64,000 nucleotides of DNA from Terebella lapidaria (taxonomy: Eukaryota; Annelida; Polychaeta; Terebellida; Terebellidae): contig OX424563.1 in the NCBI GenBank assembly GCA_949152475.1, forward strand, positions 17,891,001 through 17,955,000, written 5' to 3'. Each line of letters begins with the position of its first letter. Positions within the stretch are counted from its first letter, which is position 1. A program made the translations under genes and the position numbers. This document shows positions 49,062 through 60,276 of the stretch, piece after piece. Below the pieces are notes generated by a model. That model had not been told where the DNA came from. It did no database searches and saw nothing but the letters and a program-made list of their open reading frames with translations.

Positions 49062-49773
49062 TACGTATTCAACTGCCCGCGGAATATTATAAGCATTCTT
49101 GAAACCCAGTGCAATCCGTTTATTGAGATTGAACTTCTGTGAGATTTTGTGAGATATAGTACACACAGTTTTGTCATATTTGTCGGTTCGCAATCGTGTT
49201 GTAAACATTTTGCCGAAAATCGCATAAAAATGACATTTACGGTATTTTGCAGACGTCTTATAAACAAAATATCTCTCCTCGATGACCATCTCTCCTCGTA
49301 GATAGCTGCCACACATTCAAGTACAAATATATAGAACAATTGTGGTGTCTGAACACGATACAAGTGTTTCGACACAGGTCACACTTGTGTCGAAACACAG
49401 GTCATTATTCGCCTCGAAAGTCCTTCGTTTCTAATAATGACCTGCGTCTCGCCCATTATCTAATACGTATTCAACTGCCCACGGAATATTATAAGCATTC
49501 TTGAAACCCAGTGCAATCCGTTTATTGAGATTGAACTTCTGTGAGATTTTGTGAGATATAGTACACACAGTTTTGTCATATTTGTCGGTTCGCAATCGTG
49601 TTGTAAACATTTTGCCGAAAATCGCATAAAAATGACATTTACGGTATTTTGCAGACGTCTTATAAACAAAATATCTCTCCTCGATGACCATCTCTCCTCG
49701 TAGATAGCTGCCACACATTCAAGTACAAATATATAGAACAATTGTGGTGTCTGAACACGATACAAGTGTTTCG
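49008..49773. repeat. Very recent 402-bp tandem duplication
   Basis: Copy 1 is 49008-49409 and copy 2 49410 to about 49773. Over about 365 bp I see a single difference ('cccgcggaat' versus 'cccacggaat'). Both copies carry the same minus-strand open frames of 95 codons (49029-49316 and 49431-49718, differing by one residue, R/W) and of 101-105 codons in another frame. Two overlapping open frames both surviving in two nearly identical copies is explained by recency, not by selection. The predicted peptide is basic, Tyr- and Lys-rich, and unrecognised. Confidence 0.9.
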
Positions 49774-51849
49774 TGCAGATTCCGCGTTATTGTCTTTTTC
49801 TGCATCTGTGGACCCGCGTTATTACCTGTTTAGTATGGTTGTTTTCAATACATCTATATGTTCGTCCACGCGTGATAATAAATAACCGTGTAGGGGGTTG
49901 TATTAAGGTTCGAAAAGAAAATGAAAATTAGGCTCAATCGTCCTCGAAGAATCCGACCACAAGGATTCCCATGATCAGGAGCTTTTTGTGATCTCAGTTT
50001 CGGGAAAAAAATACTCAAAATCCACCAAAAATGTCATTCGCAGTGTTCACCTCTTTTTCTCGTTTGTTCCTAATCAATTTTCCTTCTCATTACATGTACA
50101 TTTGTTTAGTACTTTCTTTTCTTAGCTTATTTTCTCTTGCTAGTATTAATTTCTTTATTTCATTTTCGATGTTATATGAATACAGCAGTTAGGCTTTGTA
50201 CGCGTATGGTCTCTACAGCAAATCACATGTACGTTAAATAGAATGCGTTGCAAAATTTTGTCTGTTTATTCTAAATTTTGTATATTCATTTCATTATCAT
50301 TTTATCACTTATTCTTTATTATTTCATACTTTTTATTCCAAGTTACTGAATAAAAACCTATTTTATTCTGTAAAAATGTGCAGGACAAATACTGGAACAC
50401 ATTGATATGTAGTCTGCTTTAGCCCAATAGGCAATACGGCGCCGTACCCCCAGACCATTTTTAATGGTTATCAATCAGTTTCAACATGTAATCAAATTGT
50501 GCGACCTGACCTTCCACAATATTTTTTTCTCAATAACTGATCTTTTTGTTACCCCCACGGATGGCTTCGTGAAGCACATGACTTTTGTGGTTTTCTATCA
50601 TGCGTGGATATCTATTCGTCCACGCAATGTTGAACAAATATGTAAGTGTACCGTGAAAAATGCGAGAAAAATGGGAGTGTATAGGAAGTTTTTTTTTACA
50701 ATACTTGTAGATCCAACATTAATATTTTAGCAATATATGCAGCTAGACCCCAAAACGTTTTGTGGTAGCTGTATCTATGTGGTTTTGTGGTAGTTTTCTC
50801 TATGTAGCTTTCTCTATGTATGTATTTAACATAGGCATAGTCGTCAGTATGCAAGAACGGCATCCATAGGAACTGTATTGATGATGAATAAATTGATAAT
50901 GAATTAAAATATAAATATAAGTGTACCTTTGGGACAACTAAAGGTAAGGAGATTGTACAGGACCAGACATTTGATCATATTGGCCACATATCGGCCATAT
51001 TTTTCATGTAGTCTATTTTGGCCATACACGTAGTTAAATTTTAACGCTATTATCTGGAGAATTGGCAACCGCCCTGTCTGCCAAGGGGTACATGGATGTA
51101 GACTCTGAGTAACAAGCCCGCCATCGGCATCCGGTTGTGGACTCCCTCTCTCCATTCTCGAGAGTCGTTCTGTGATGCCGGTAACAGCCTAAATATATAC
51201 TGAACTCAACTTCATTTTAAAAATTGGAAACTAGTTTTGAAGGTTAAAGTCTAAAAATTGAAGTTGATTCGATAAACCAAGCGTGTTTATTTTATTTTTT
51301 CATTTTAGGAGCATCACATGTAAACATATATTATCATCTGCATGGATGTGCCCGATTGCATGCACAGATATCAGACTCCCCAGCAATAACGCGGAATCAA
51401 CAAAATTTTGATCAGGAATCGATTCAAGCTATGTGGGGAATTATATGGCTTATTGACGTTTTTCGTACAAGAACTAATCCTAATACACATTTATATATAT
51501 CATGGTCTACTCATTTATGAATTTGTATGGCAAAATTCGCACGAAAATGTCAACCGATTTTGACAACCGTCGTCCGATCAGTCGCGGACAACGTATCTGT
51601 GGTCACTCGTACATAATGACCAAAGGACCGATAAATATCAAACTATTGTGTATAGACAACTAATACATTCCGATATTCCGTGGAACTATTGTTGTACGCC
51701 AATACTTTATGCAACTGTTGAAATTTATCGGATTTCAAAAGGACCACCTCATTTCCAATGTTTACCATAATAACGAGAACCCTACCCATAATAACGCGGA
51801 ATTCGATTTTTAACTAGCAATAACGTGGAACGGGTGGCCACCGTGGAAC

Positions 51850-54780
51850 CAACCAGAGGTATTGAAATTCGAGATACGTTTTACCTTTAAAAGTCGATTC
51901 GTCAGCCATGACTTTTAAAAGCAACAGTTTCGGAATGAATTTCATTAACAGTGTATTTTAATGGGTGATCTTCCAAATAACAACAAATTAAGTTAGGCTA
52001 ATTCCACTGAATTTAGTCTACAGTATGAACGAGGGTACACTCTTTAATTGGTAAAATTGTATTTATATAGTTATTTTGAAGTTTTGTTTTATATCTTGAA
52101 GTTTTGTCAACATATATATTTGAAACTCGGGTTTTTTTTTAAATTCCGACACAGTTGAGTATGATTTTCTCATCTCATATATTTGCTCTCCTCATATCTT
52201 GGGTGTGATTAGTTATTAATCAGTACCGTCTTAGGTGTGATTAGTTATTAATCAATACCCTGAGACAGTTAATGTCATACCAATTACAAAGAACCAAATG
52301 CATCTATACACGTTAGTAACATGGACTGCCTCTATCCGATAATACTGAGAACTTGGAAACTGCCTCTATCCGATAATACTGAGAACTTGGAAAATTGAAG
52401 TGTGACGTTTTCAATATAATGCGTCCCTGGTGTTGCAAATTCAAAATAATGTGGTTCCGTAGTTTGCTGTAGAGAACAAAGAAATTCCCACCTCGCCTGT
52501 CAATTACGCCTGGAAACGTAATTTTGTAAGTCCGTCTCCCCTCTCATATAAAATTTTGATGGTATAAAGGCTGAAAACAACTGAATTGTCAGAGCCCTTG
52601 GAACTGAGAACTTCGAATTATTGTTTTGTTTTAGTCGGACCAGCTCTAAATTAATTGAATCAGCAGAGTGGAGCTATCGATAAAGGATTGAGTTTTGTCC
52701 GCAGATTGTTAATGGCAAAAACCACAACTGCAAGATGCCATTCTCAGGCATGTCCTTTCATTATGACTTTTTCCCAATTACGAGTTATTTCAAAGTAACG
52801 TTCTAAGTAACAGCATGCCTATACCACCAACATACGGGAGTGTTTGTATCACAACTATTGAACAACTACAAGTGTTTGGACGTTGTTTACAGAAGTTTCC
52901 AGCTAGTCTCCAGGGTATTGTGACAAATGATATGCCTCATCGAACAACTGTTTTTAGCTCATCGGTTGTAAGCCGTAGAGCTATTGGAATGGATTGACAC
53001 GGTGTATGCTGTGTCTGCCGTGTCTGTTGCCCCATGTTTTTCTGGTTTAAATCTTTCAGAATCTTCTCCGCCGAAAGTACTTGTCCTATGGTCCCCAAAC
53101 CTGGAAAACTGCTGTTATTGTGTGTTCTCTGAAGTTTGTTCCAGATTTGCAGAAATTCCGAGGCTTTCTAAAAACATTTAACGATTAAACACGAATTTGA
53201 TCGTACATGTGCTTGTGTTTATACATACGGGTTGCGGGCGCGGATGGATATCACGTTAGCGCATGCACAGAGAGGAAACTGCAAATGGCGCCGGATTGTT
53301 TACCTCTACATATCGACCAAGAAATGTGATTTATCAGGTCATACTATTTTTGACAGGAGCAGTATGTTTGGTGTATTAGTTGTTACTATTTTTGAAAATC
53401 TAATGTGGTCTGTATATCAAAGCGTAAATATCTCGGTATTTGCAGTGTTCGTCTCGAGGTACGGCAGCGGAGAATTCCCGCTCCCGCCACTGTAGGGCTG
53501 CGTTCTAGGCTCATTGGTGGATAGCCACTGGATAGCCAATGAGTGGAGAGCCTAACCTTCGGCCATCGACGAAAATTTCCTAATATGGATCAACAGAATA
53601 TGGCCGGCTAAGTTGTCGAAAAGAACCACGAACTGATGGAGACATAATCAGATAATAACGGACAAACTTCATGTGTTATTTGTTTTGACAGCTGTTGCGA
53701 TGCACACATATGTAATGCCCAACCATTCGCGGACATGTTTCGTGAAAACTGCCCTGTATGGTGTGACAGATTTCTTGCCGTTTGACATTCAGCTACATTC
53801 CGCCGCGCCGGTGATTCGATTGAATCGCGGCAATAGCGATCTTCGAGTCGATGAAATCATCGAAAAAGCGTTGTATTGTTGATCGTTTCATTCGAATCGT
53901 ATCTGTATCAGTATGAATGGAACTCGATTGTTGGTGATATGGTACGTTTATGGATAACAGTAAGGTTTACAACAGTCCAAGCATAACGTAGCTCACGAGT
54001 GCATTATGACAACAGCATGATTTTGATGATAATAGTCCATGAATGTACCCATTTATCACATTCTGTCGTTTGTTTTTGGAAGTAGGGGGTTCACGATACA
54101 AATATCTGCTTTCTTATTGAATAAAAAAATGAACAGGTTGTGATCTGCAGATTTTGTTATGAAAAGTACTGAGGTACTGTAGCCTAAATAATTTATAGAC
54201 ATTAATACATACTCAGTATCAATTTAACATAATGAATGAATTTACACAGAGCAGGGAGAGCACACTTTTACACCAGTGTACACTGATGTTTATCACTGGC
54301 ATTTATGTATATTGGCATTAGCATATTATGACAAATGATGAAGTACACAGCACATTGTCCATCGTTGTACCAATAGTTATTCCAATAAAGGTCCACAGGC
54401 TCATTCACGTGTTCAATCAATCATTGGGGAATACAAGAAAGTCTTTATGGACAGGTAAGTGTATTTTCAGAGGTGTCTTATCTTACAGGAACCACTGTAT
54501 AGGAAATCCGCCCTAAAGTTAACTTTGGTTTGAATTAGATTTCGGATCATCTTGAAGTTTCAATATTGACGTATGAATATATTATGAAAATTAATTGGGA
54601 AGTCACATAATATATTATTACAAATATATGTATGGTGCATCCTTCGGTGACCTTCAGAAATGTGTAAATATATGTTTCCGTAGAAACTCTTAACAGCTGG
54701 ATATATGATATGTGGAATCATTATATTGCACATCTTTTGGTGACCCTAAACTTGACACGATATGACATTAGAGGGAAGTC
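51850..54780. other. Non-coding DNA with short duplications
   Basis: Holds two small tandem pairs: 'gtgtgattagttattaatca' at about 52202 and 52236, and 'actgcctctatccgataata' at 52325 and 52359. It also holds repeat R2 copy 2 and an imperfect hairpin at 53512-53556 ('aggctcattgg'/'ccaatgag..gcct'). Open frames at 52815-53181, 53232-53495 and 53673-53882 are short and unrecognised. From 53560 to 54780 I see nothing identifiable. Confidence 0.5.
53105..53300. repeat. Dispersed repeat R2, copy 2
   Basis: 'gttattgtgtgttctc', 'gatttgcag', 'taacgattaaa', 'catgtgcttgtgtttataca', 'gcacagagagg' and 'attgtttacctc' follow the order of 2665-2855. Confidence 0.55.
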
Positions 54781-54782
54781 AA

Positions 54783-54806
54783 GGTTAGAATTAGAATTAG
54801 AATTAT
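54783..54806 (-). repeat. LINE 3' microsatellite tail
   Basis: Three to four TTAGAA repeats on the plus strand (TTCTAA on the element strand) mark the 3' end of the LINE. Confidence 0.8.
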
Positions 54807-54931
54807 TTATTTACTATAGCGCACTATAAACTTTGTTAATAATGTTATCTAATGCGCTGAACATGGAAGTTATATACATATTATGATATATGATAAATAC
54901 ACATGTTATATGATGCACCGTTATATTGAGA

Positions 54932-57900
54932 TCAAAATTTCGTAAACATCCAAGTTTTCAATTTAGTTTTGAATTGTTCAAGTGTCGCACTGTTCTGAAG
55001 ATCCAATGGGATATTATTCCATAGCTGGGGTGCAGATACAGAGAACGCTCTGTCACCGAATGTTTTACATTTAGTCCTTGGGATTTCCAAATGACGATAG
55101 GCATTGGATCGTAATGTCCGTGCACTAGTCTTTGTTTGAAGGAGCTGAACAAGGTATGGCGGAGCTTGCCCATTGAGACACTTCCACACGGTCATGAGGA
55201 GTTTGTACTCGATGCGGAGAGTAATTGGCAACCAGTGTAATTGCTTTAAGCACGCTGTTGCACTATCGTAGCGTCCTTTTCCGAGCACCAATTTGGCGGC
55301 TTTGTTTTGGACACGTTGCAATTTTTTAATATCACATCCGGGGATGCCATACAGGATGGAGTTGCAGTAGTCCAGATGTGATATAATTAACCCGTGTACA
55401 ATCTTTTTACACGCATCTATGGTGAGATATTTCCGAATGACTGCAATTCGGTGGAAATTCGCCATGGCAGACTTGCACTTCTGATTTACAAAGAGTTTGA
55501 GGGACAAATGTTGGTCTAGACAGACGCCTAGGTATTTGATGGCAGTTGTCTTTGTGATTTCACAGTCATTGACAGAAATCAGCCGTGTGACACATTTCAC
55601 TAACTGCTGTTTGGAGCCAAATTGGATAAACTCCGTCTTTGAGTCGTTCATTTTCAACCTGTTTTTGTCCATCCAGTCTTTCACGTGAATCAAAGACTCC
55701 TCGAGATGACAGATGGTGACAGACTCGGCATTCCTGCTACCTCCCGGGAAACAGTTTAGAAGAGCATGGTCATCGGCATATCCATACAAACTGATGTCGT
55801 CTGGCACATGCTTACGGAGTGTGGAGGCATATGCCGAGTAAAGTGTCGGTCCGGCGACACTGCCCTGAGGAACGGAGAAATCAAGGCTCTGAGGGGTCGA
55901 GTAAGCCTTGTTGATGTTGACTTTGCACTGTCTTGGCGAAAGGTAGTTCCGGAACCACTCTAGACACTCTCCCTTCACACCGAAGTTCGTCGAGAGGACA
56001 TCTATCAGCACTGAATGATCTACTGTGTCGAAGGCAGCACTTAAATCTATAGCTGCCATCGACGTAACCCGTTGACTGTCCATATTGGTGAGTATATCAT
56101 TGGTCAGTTTGATGAGGGCAGTCTCACAGCTGTAAAATTTTCGGTAAGCCGACTGATAAGAGGGAAGTAGTTGGTGAATTTCACAGTGTTCCAGGAACTG
56201 TTCAAGAGCGATTTTTTCCAAGAGCTTCGACAAGAAACTTAGGTTGCTGACAGGACGATAGTTTGGTTTCACGAGTTCTAGACCAGCCTTTTTCAGAAGG
56301 GGTTTCACAATTGACGTTTTCCATTTCTTAACGAATATTCCTTCGCTCAGTGAAATGTTGACGATTCTCGTGATGACCGGTACGTATTTATGAAGTACCA
56401 TTTTCAGGACTTTGGTTGGTAGCGAGTCTAGCTCACATGATTTTGTGGGCATTGACATGATAGTTTCATGTATGTGTTTCTCGGTAACAGTGTTGAAACT
56501 GTTCATGACAGTTCCAACTGGATCACAAGGACAGTAGAGAGGCTTGTCCTGTAGTGACTCCCTGATCTTGACTATTTTTCCCAGGAAGAAATTCGAGAAA
56601 TCTTCGGCAAGTTTTTCATCACTCGGGGATTCTGGCAAAGGATTCTCTATCCTGGTGCCTGTGATTTGATGTAGAATTTTGTACAGCTGTTTTATGTCAC
56701 TGCCACAGTTTATCACCTGTGTAGATATTTCCTGTTTCTTCGCAGCATACAACATTCTGTTAAGTCTGTTGCGTTCTGTTTTGAAGACAGTCAATTGTTG
56801 AGGCTGTTTGTGTTGTCTCCACACACGTTCAAGCCTCCGGACGGTAGATCTCTGGTTTTTTATTTGGTCATTGTACCAGATTTCTTTGCGTCGTTTAGTA
56901 ATTTTCATATCCTTTTCAGGTACCAATGTGTCGAGAATGGCAATGGTTCTCTCGTCCAGTTTGTCCACTATGCAGTTAATGTCTGTGGATGTGGAAAGGT
57001 CATCGAAATCCAGCTGATTTTCGAATTTATCATGATCTAGCTTTTTATAGCACCGTGTTTTGATGGTTTCCGTTATAACAGTGTCCTTCAACACACCCAC
57101 GGTGAAATGGATAAACCGGTGATCAGAAATGAATGTACCAGGTTTACAGTCCATAATTTTCAGATTGTTGACTTCTGGAGAATAAATATGATCAAGGGCA
57201 TGACCAGAGATGTGGGTATCAAAAGTCACATGTTGATCCAATCCCAGGGCTTCCATACAATCGATGAATAGCTGAGCGTCAGAGTCATTCAGTACATCAA
57301 TATGTATGTTAAAGTCACCAACTACGATCGTTTTCTCCATCGCCACTATATCACCTGACATCAGTTCCAAGAATTCATCAATGAATTGTGGTACAGTTCT
57401 AGGATGATTCTTTGAGTATGGGGGACGGTAAATTGCTAGGATGCTGAATTTGGTGTGTGCATGCTGTAATGTTACATCCCACACAGCGTATTCAAAAGTT
57501 GCCATACTTGAACTTTTCCTCAGTGTTATATCTATATAGTTCTGACTTATAAGGGCCAACCCTCCACCTTTCTTCCCAATTCTGTTGACATTTGTGATTT
57601 TGTATCCGTTGTTGTTAAATTCGCTGCTTTGCAGCCATGGACTATGTGATTCATTTAGCCAAGTCTCTGTAACGACACATAGGTCTGAGCAAGATTCTTT
57701 GATCTCGTTCATCAGTAGTATTTCTTTATTCCTCAAAGATCTAGCATTGATAAGGGACACATTGAGAAAGTTAGATTTCACTCGAGTCATGGGTTCACTC
57801 ATCTTTATCGTGACAAGGTTGTGTTGATTCATAGTCCTGACAGAATCGCGTTCGTCTAGCAGTCGTGTTCGCTGTTTGGCTCCGCCTCGTGAAGCACGGT

Positions 57901-58168
57901 GAGCTTTTTTCTTGGTCAAGCGTAGCGATCTCACACGGCTGACTGTTTGAGGCAAGAGCGTTCGTAGGACCTTGCTATGTTGTACTGATTTTCCGATGTC
58001 CAATAGTTCTTGCTTATTGTACTTATATGTGATGTTTTGGTTCACTGGTTCGTTGAAATGGCCGGTCTGCTCAATGCAGATTTCAACTAAATTTGAACGA
58101 TTCATTTCGAATGATATACTCCATATAATTGACAGATAGAATATCCAGGTTAATCCAAGGGTATCCAT
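54932..58168 (-). CDS. LINE endonuclease-reverse transcriptase polyprotein (1078 aa, intact frame)
   Basis: Residues 1-130 are an N-terminal part of unknown role with a basic stretch at 75-105 ('RLTKKKAHRASRGGAKQR'). Residues about 133-355 are an APE-like endonuclease: N141, E168 ('TETW'), D285/N287 ('GDFNIH'), D326 ('HALDHIYS'), 'SDH' at 348-350. RT spans about 600-900: 'KPLLKKAG' (622-629), 'YRPVSNLSFLSKLLEK' (637-652), 'AAIDLSAAFDTVDH' (705-718), 'SVPQGS' (765-770), and the catalytic YADD at 797-800. The C-terminal tail 'LHWLPI..RI.YKLL' to 'FGDRAFSVSAPQLWN..P' (977-1054) is typical of the CR1/L2/Jockey assemblage. The encoded enzyme nicks target DNA and primes reverse transcription there. 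The frame is uninterrupted and all catalytic residues are present, so it may be recently active. The start is the first in-frame ATG, but a later Met (113 or 123) is possible. Confidence 0.93.
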   Translation of the reverse strand: MDTLGLTWIFYLSIIWSISFEMNRSNLVEICIEQTGHFNEPVNQNITYKYNKQELLDIGKSVQHSKVLRTLLPQTVSRVRSLRLTKKKAHRASRGGAKQRTRLLDERDSVRTMNQHNLVTIKMSEPMTRVKSNFLNVSLINARSLRNKEILLMNEIKESCSDLCVVTETWLNESHSPWLQSSEFNNNGYKITNVNRIGKKGGGLALISQNYIDITLRKSSSMATFEYAVWDVTLQHAHTKFSILAIYRPPYSKNHPRTVPQFIDEFLELMSGDIVAMEKTIVVGDFNIHIDVLNDSDAQLFIDCMEALGLDQHVTFDTHISGHALDHIYSPEVNNLKIMDCKPGTFISDHRFIHFTVGVLKDTVITETIKTRCYKKLDHDKFENQLDFDDLSTSTDINCIVDKLDERTIAILDTLVPEKDMKITKRRKEIWYNDQIKNQRSTVRRLERVWRQHKQPQQLTVFKTERNRLNRMLYAAKKQEISTQVINCGSDIKQLYKILHQITGTRIENPLPESPSDEKLAEDFSNFFLGKIVKIRESLQDKPLYCPCDPVGTVMNSFNTVTEKHIHETIMSMPTKSCELDSLPTKVLKMVLHKYVPVITRIVNISLSEGIFVKKWKTSIVKPLLKKAGLELVKPNYRPVSNLSFLSKLLEKIALEQFLEHCEIHQLLPSYQSAYRKFYSCETALIKLTNDILTNMDSQRVTSMAAIDLSAAFDTVDHSVLIDVLSTNFGVKGECLEWFRNYLSPRQCKVNINKAYSTPQSLDFSVPQGSVAGPTLYSAYASTLRKHVPDDISLYGYADDHALLNCFPGGSRNAESVTICHLEESLIHVKDWMDKNRLKMNDSKTEFIQFGSKQQLVKCVTRLISVNDCEITKTTAIKYLGVCLDQHLSLKLFVNQKCKSAMANFHRIAVIRKYLTIDACKKIVHGLIISHLDYCNSILYGIPGCDIKKLQRVQNKAAKLVLGKGRYDSATACLKQLHWLPITLRIEYKLLMTVWKCLNGQAPPYLVQLLQTKTSARTLRSNAYRHLEIPRTKCKTFGDRAFSVSAPQLWNNIPLDLQNSATLEQFKTKLKTWMFTKF

Positions 58169-58421
58169 GCTTCACAGTCACCAAATGCTTTCATATAACA
58201 CATGTTAAATATCCTAAAATCATTGACAATATTCCAACAACGTTTTGGACGTCGCTATCACACAGCGCTCAGTTCCCACAAACCAAAATATTTTTTGCCC
58301 TGATTTCAATTCACTATTTGTTTTGAGACATGGCCAGTCAAGAAAGAAAATGAATGTTGAATAAGTTTTGGGATTCCAATTCCCCTTCATAATTTGACTT
58401 GAACAGTAATCAAACTTCCGT

Positions 58422-58595
58422 ATGCTCCCTAAGGTACGAACTGTTAAATTCGGTAAACTGTCCTTACATTTTGAGGGGGTTCATATACGGAACCATCTGC
58501 CTAACGACTTTAGGCAAAGTCTAGTACTCAGTGTGTTGAAACGACTACTCAAAACCTGGCAAGGATGTCACTGGGCCATGTGTACAAGAGAAGTA
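58422..58595 (+). pseudogene. LINE reverse-transcriptase ORF, C-terminal relic (plus strand)
   Basis: The plus-strand frame reads 'VRTVKFGKLSLHFEGVHIRN', then 'HLPNDFR' and 'LKRLLKTWQGCHWAMCT'. This fits the C-terminal tail of a second LINE family ('RT..G..S....G..IWN.LP..[FI][KR]', then 'LK..WQG..C.C.[MS]C'). It lies just upstream of the intact LINE in opposite orientation. No RT core is found, so it is a 5'-truncated or fragmented insert. Confidence 0.7.
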
Positions 58596-58599
58596 TACA

Positions 58600-59200
58600 T
58601 GTATAACCGTAGATGTACCAAAGCCATAATTTGTATTGTACCAAACCACACCACACCAGGTATTGTAATATGCCAAACTACAGCTCAAACAGTTCTCAGG
58701 TTGTCAATAAAGTTCATATCACAACTTCATCTCGTTATTTGCATCACTCTCTAGATAGTTGCTATTTGACATAATTATTGTGTCGGAAAGACTGTGCGAG
58801 CCTGGCAACATTTTCTATCGACTCTCCCTGCCACACATCTTTTTCCCAAATACACTCGTGGACAACAAAAGCAATTTAATACTTGAAAGATATCACCCCC
58901 GCAAATTCGTCTTAGCGACATTAAATCAAGTTTTCACGGTCATAATAACCCTTCTATATGCTAGGACGGCATAGCGACATGCTATTGATGTTGATGAGAT
59001 TCATCATGAATTACGACATGTCCCGCACGATTGTTCGTATCACAGTACTGGCAGTCAAGAGTCAAGTCATCACGGTCACCTTAATGCACTCTTGGCTAAC
59101 ATATATGAAGCTAGTAAATTTGTTTCGCAAGTCAGCACGTTTGACGTGCGACAGACCATGTAGTAAAATGTGACTATACTTCCATGCGCCTTTTGTAACA
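58600..59200. other. Unassigned DNA between transposons
   Basis: Two overlapping short open frames (58759-58974, 58958-59173) with no recognisable product. No repeats seen. Confidence 0.35.
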
Positions 59201-59205
59201 CTAAA

Positions 59206-59322
59206 TTATATGAATGGTGACTGATTTGGAGGGGAGGATGGCGAAATGTTCCACGAGGAGACAACGTTGCCGAGGCGGAGCCGAGGGTAACAATGTCTTC
59301 GAATCACCATTCATTTTGTTAT
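59206..59322. mobile_element. Small hairpin MITE with GAGGCGGAGCCGAGGG core
   Basis: 'atgaatggtgact' (59213) pairs with 'aatcaccattcat' (to 59315), with weaker pairing outside. The centre holds 'ccgaggcggagccgaggg', a GC-rich palindrome in an AT-rich setting. A related core ('tcggcttcgcctcg') forms the loop of the 48956-49061 hairpin. Confidence 0.5.
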
Positions 59323-59409
59323 ACCGAATGTCACTCATGAATTTATGGCAATGTATATACATGTAATATATACGTAATGCATAATGTAACCAGCATGCTA
59401 TATATACCA

Positions 59410-60070
59410 ATCTTATTTGATACCATCATTTTACCAATCGTATATACCCACAATATTTGATACCATCATTTTGTTCTATAACCAGTATGCTGTCCACTTG
59501 ATATGTATGGTTCACCATGCTGGGAGGTACAAATATGCAGGAGAGATCAGGTTATTTGTTTCGTAATGTCATCAATGACTACGATTCTTGTTTACTAGCG
59601 AATAAGTTCAGAGCCGCATTAACCTGGACAGATCCTAAAGTCAGATGGGATTTGCCAGTTCCAGGGACTAAGAGAGATGTCCCCATCCTTGACATGATAA
59701 CCAAGGACTGTGTGTTCTTGCCAAAATACATTTCCTTTCATCTGAGAGGACGCGATCATCACATTATTTTCACAGAATTAGTTTAAATGTACACGAAATG
59801 GAAAGCATTGTATTCGTAATATCACAATCGATATTACAGGAATTTCAGTATAAATTTTCAACGAAACTGTCTCGGATATATGAAATATTTTTTTAGGTTG
59901 TATAATCTTGTCCATTATTTCAAATTAAAATTGAACTAGTCACTCGATTATTGTTATGATATCAAAAACCCAGTCATTGTGGTATTTTTGTCCAAACATA
60001 TTGTGGTATATTCAGTCATCGTGGTATATTTGAAATTCACATATCACTGCTTTCATACAAGTAAACCCAA
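59410..60070. other. Unassigned DNA
   Basis: 'gataccatcatttt' is duplicated at about 59420 and 59459, and 'gtggtat(a/t)tt' recurs three times at about 59979-60028. An open frame at 59517-59786 is listed separately. Confidence 0.35.
59517..59786 (+). other. 89-codon open frame, protein-like but unrecognised
   Basis: Encodes a peptide of balanced composition, with 'FRAALTWTDPKVRWDLPVPG' and 'DVPILDMITKDCVFLPKYIS', ending 'HLRGRDHHIIFTELV'. Local base composition (59580-59760) is less AT-biased than the flanks, which is unusual for chance frames here. I recognise no family. It may be a decayed transposon or host exon. Confidence 0.25.
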
Positions 60071-60276
60071 TAGACTTTTTTCGTGTCGGGGTTATTTCGA
60101 GGGTGTTTCGGGGGTACTTCGGGGTGAAGTACCGCGGTCAAGTGAGTAGGGGTTTTTGCGCATTGAAGCGTGGCGAATATAACTCAGATTCATTAATCAG
60201 CGCCTGTTAGGCCACACAAAATAGAACCGAACTCTAGCAGAGGTATGCTATACTGAATTTTCTTTTATCTCTAATC

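Larger units (their letters stand above)
48683..51846. mobile_element. 3.16-kb non-autonomous TIR element
   Basis: The left end 'ccacggtggccacccgttcc' (48683) and the right end 'ggaacgggtggccaccgtgg' (to 51846) are exact reverse complements. Pairing continues inward, with interruptions, for about 85 bp through 'ttattgct.gttaaaaatcg' and 'gttattatgg'. The motif CGCGTTATT recurs at 48752, 49791, 49823 and, inverted, at 51381 and 51791. Inside are a palindrome, a recent 402-bp duplication and AT-rich filler, but no transposase-like ORF. No target duplication is evident. Superfamily unknown. Confidence 0.75.
54783..58190 (-). mobile_element. CR1/L2/Jockey-like LINE, near full length
   Basis: Minus-strand non-LTR retrotransposon. 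The long ORF (54932-58168) is followed by about 130 bp of 3' UTR and a short tail of (TTCTAA)-type repeats (plus strand 'ttagaattagaattagaatt', 54785-54804), the kind of 3' microsatellite used by CR1/L2-type elements instead of poly(A). The 5' edge is uncertain: no 5' UTR could be delimited beyond about 58190, and no target duplication was identified. No separate ORF1 is visible upstream, so the copy is either 5'-truncated or of a family whose single ORF carries the N-terminal region. Confidence 0.88.

Noticed and set aside
49029..49718. Two 95-aa paralogous genes on the minus strand
   Set aside because: They lie in a 402-bp tandem duplication that is identical except for about one base. Another overlapping frame is equally conserved, so conservation reflects recency. 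They sit in a non-autonomous transposon and show no known domain.
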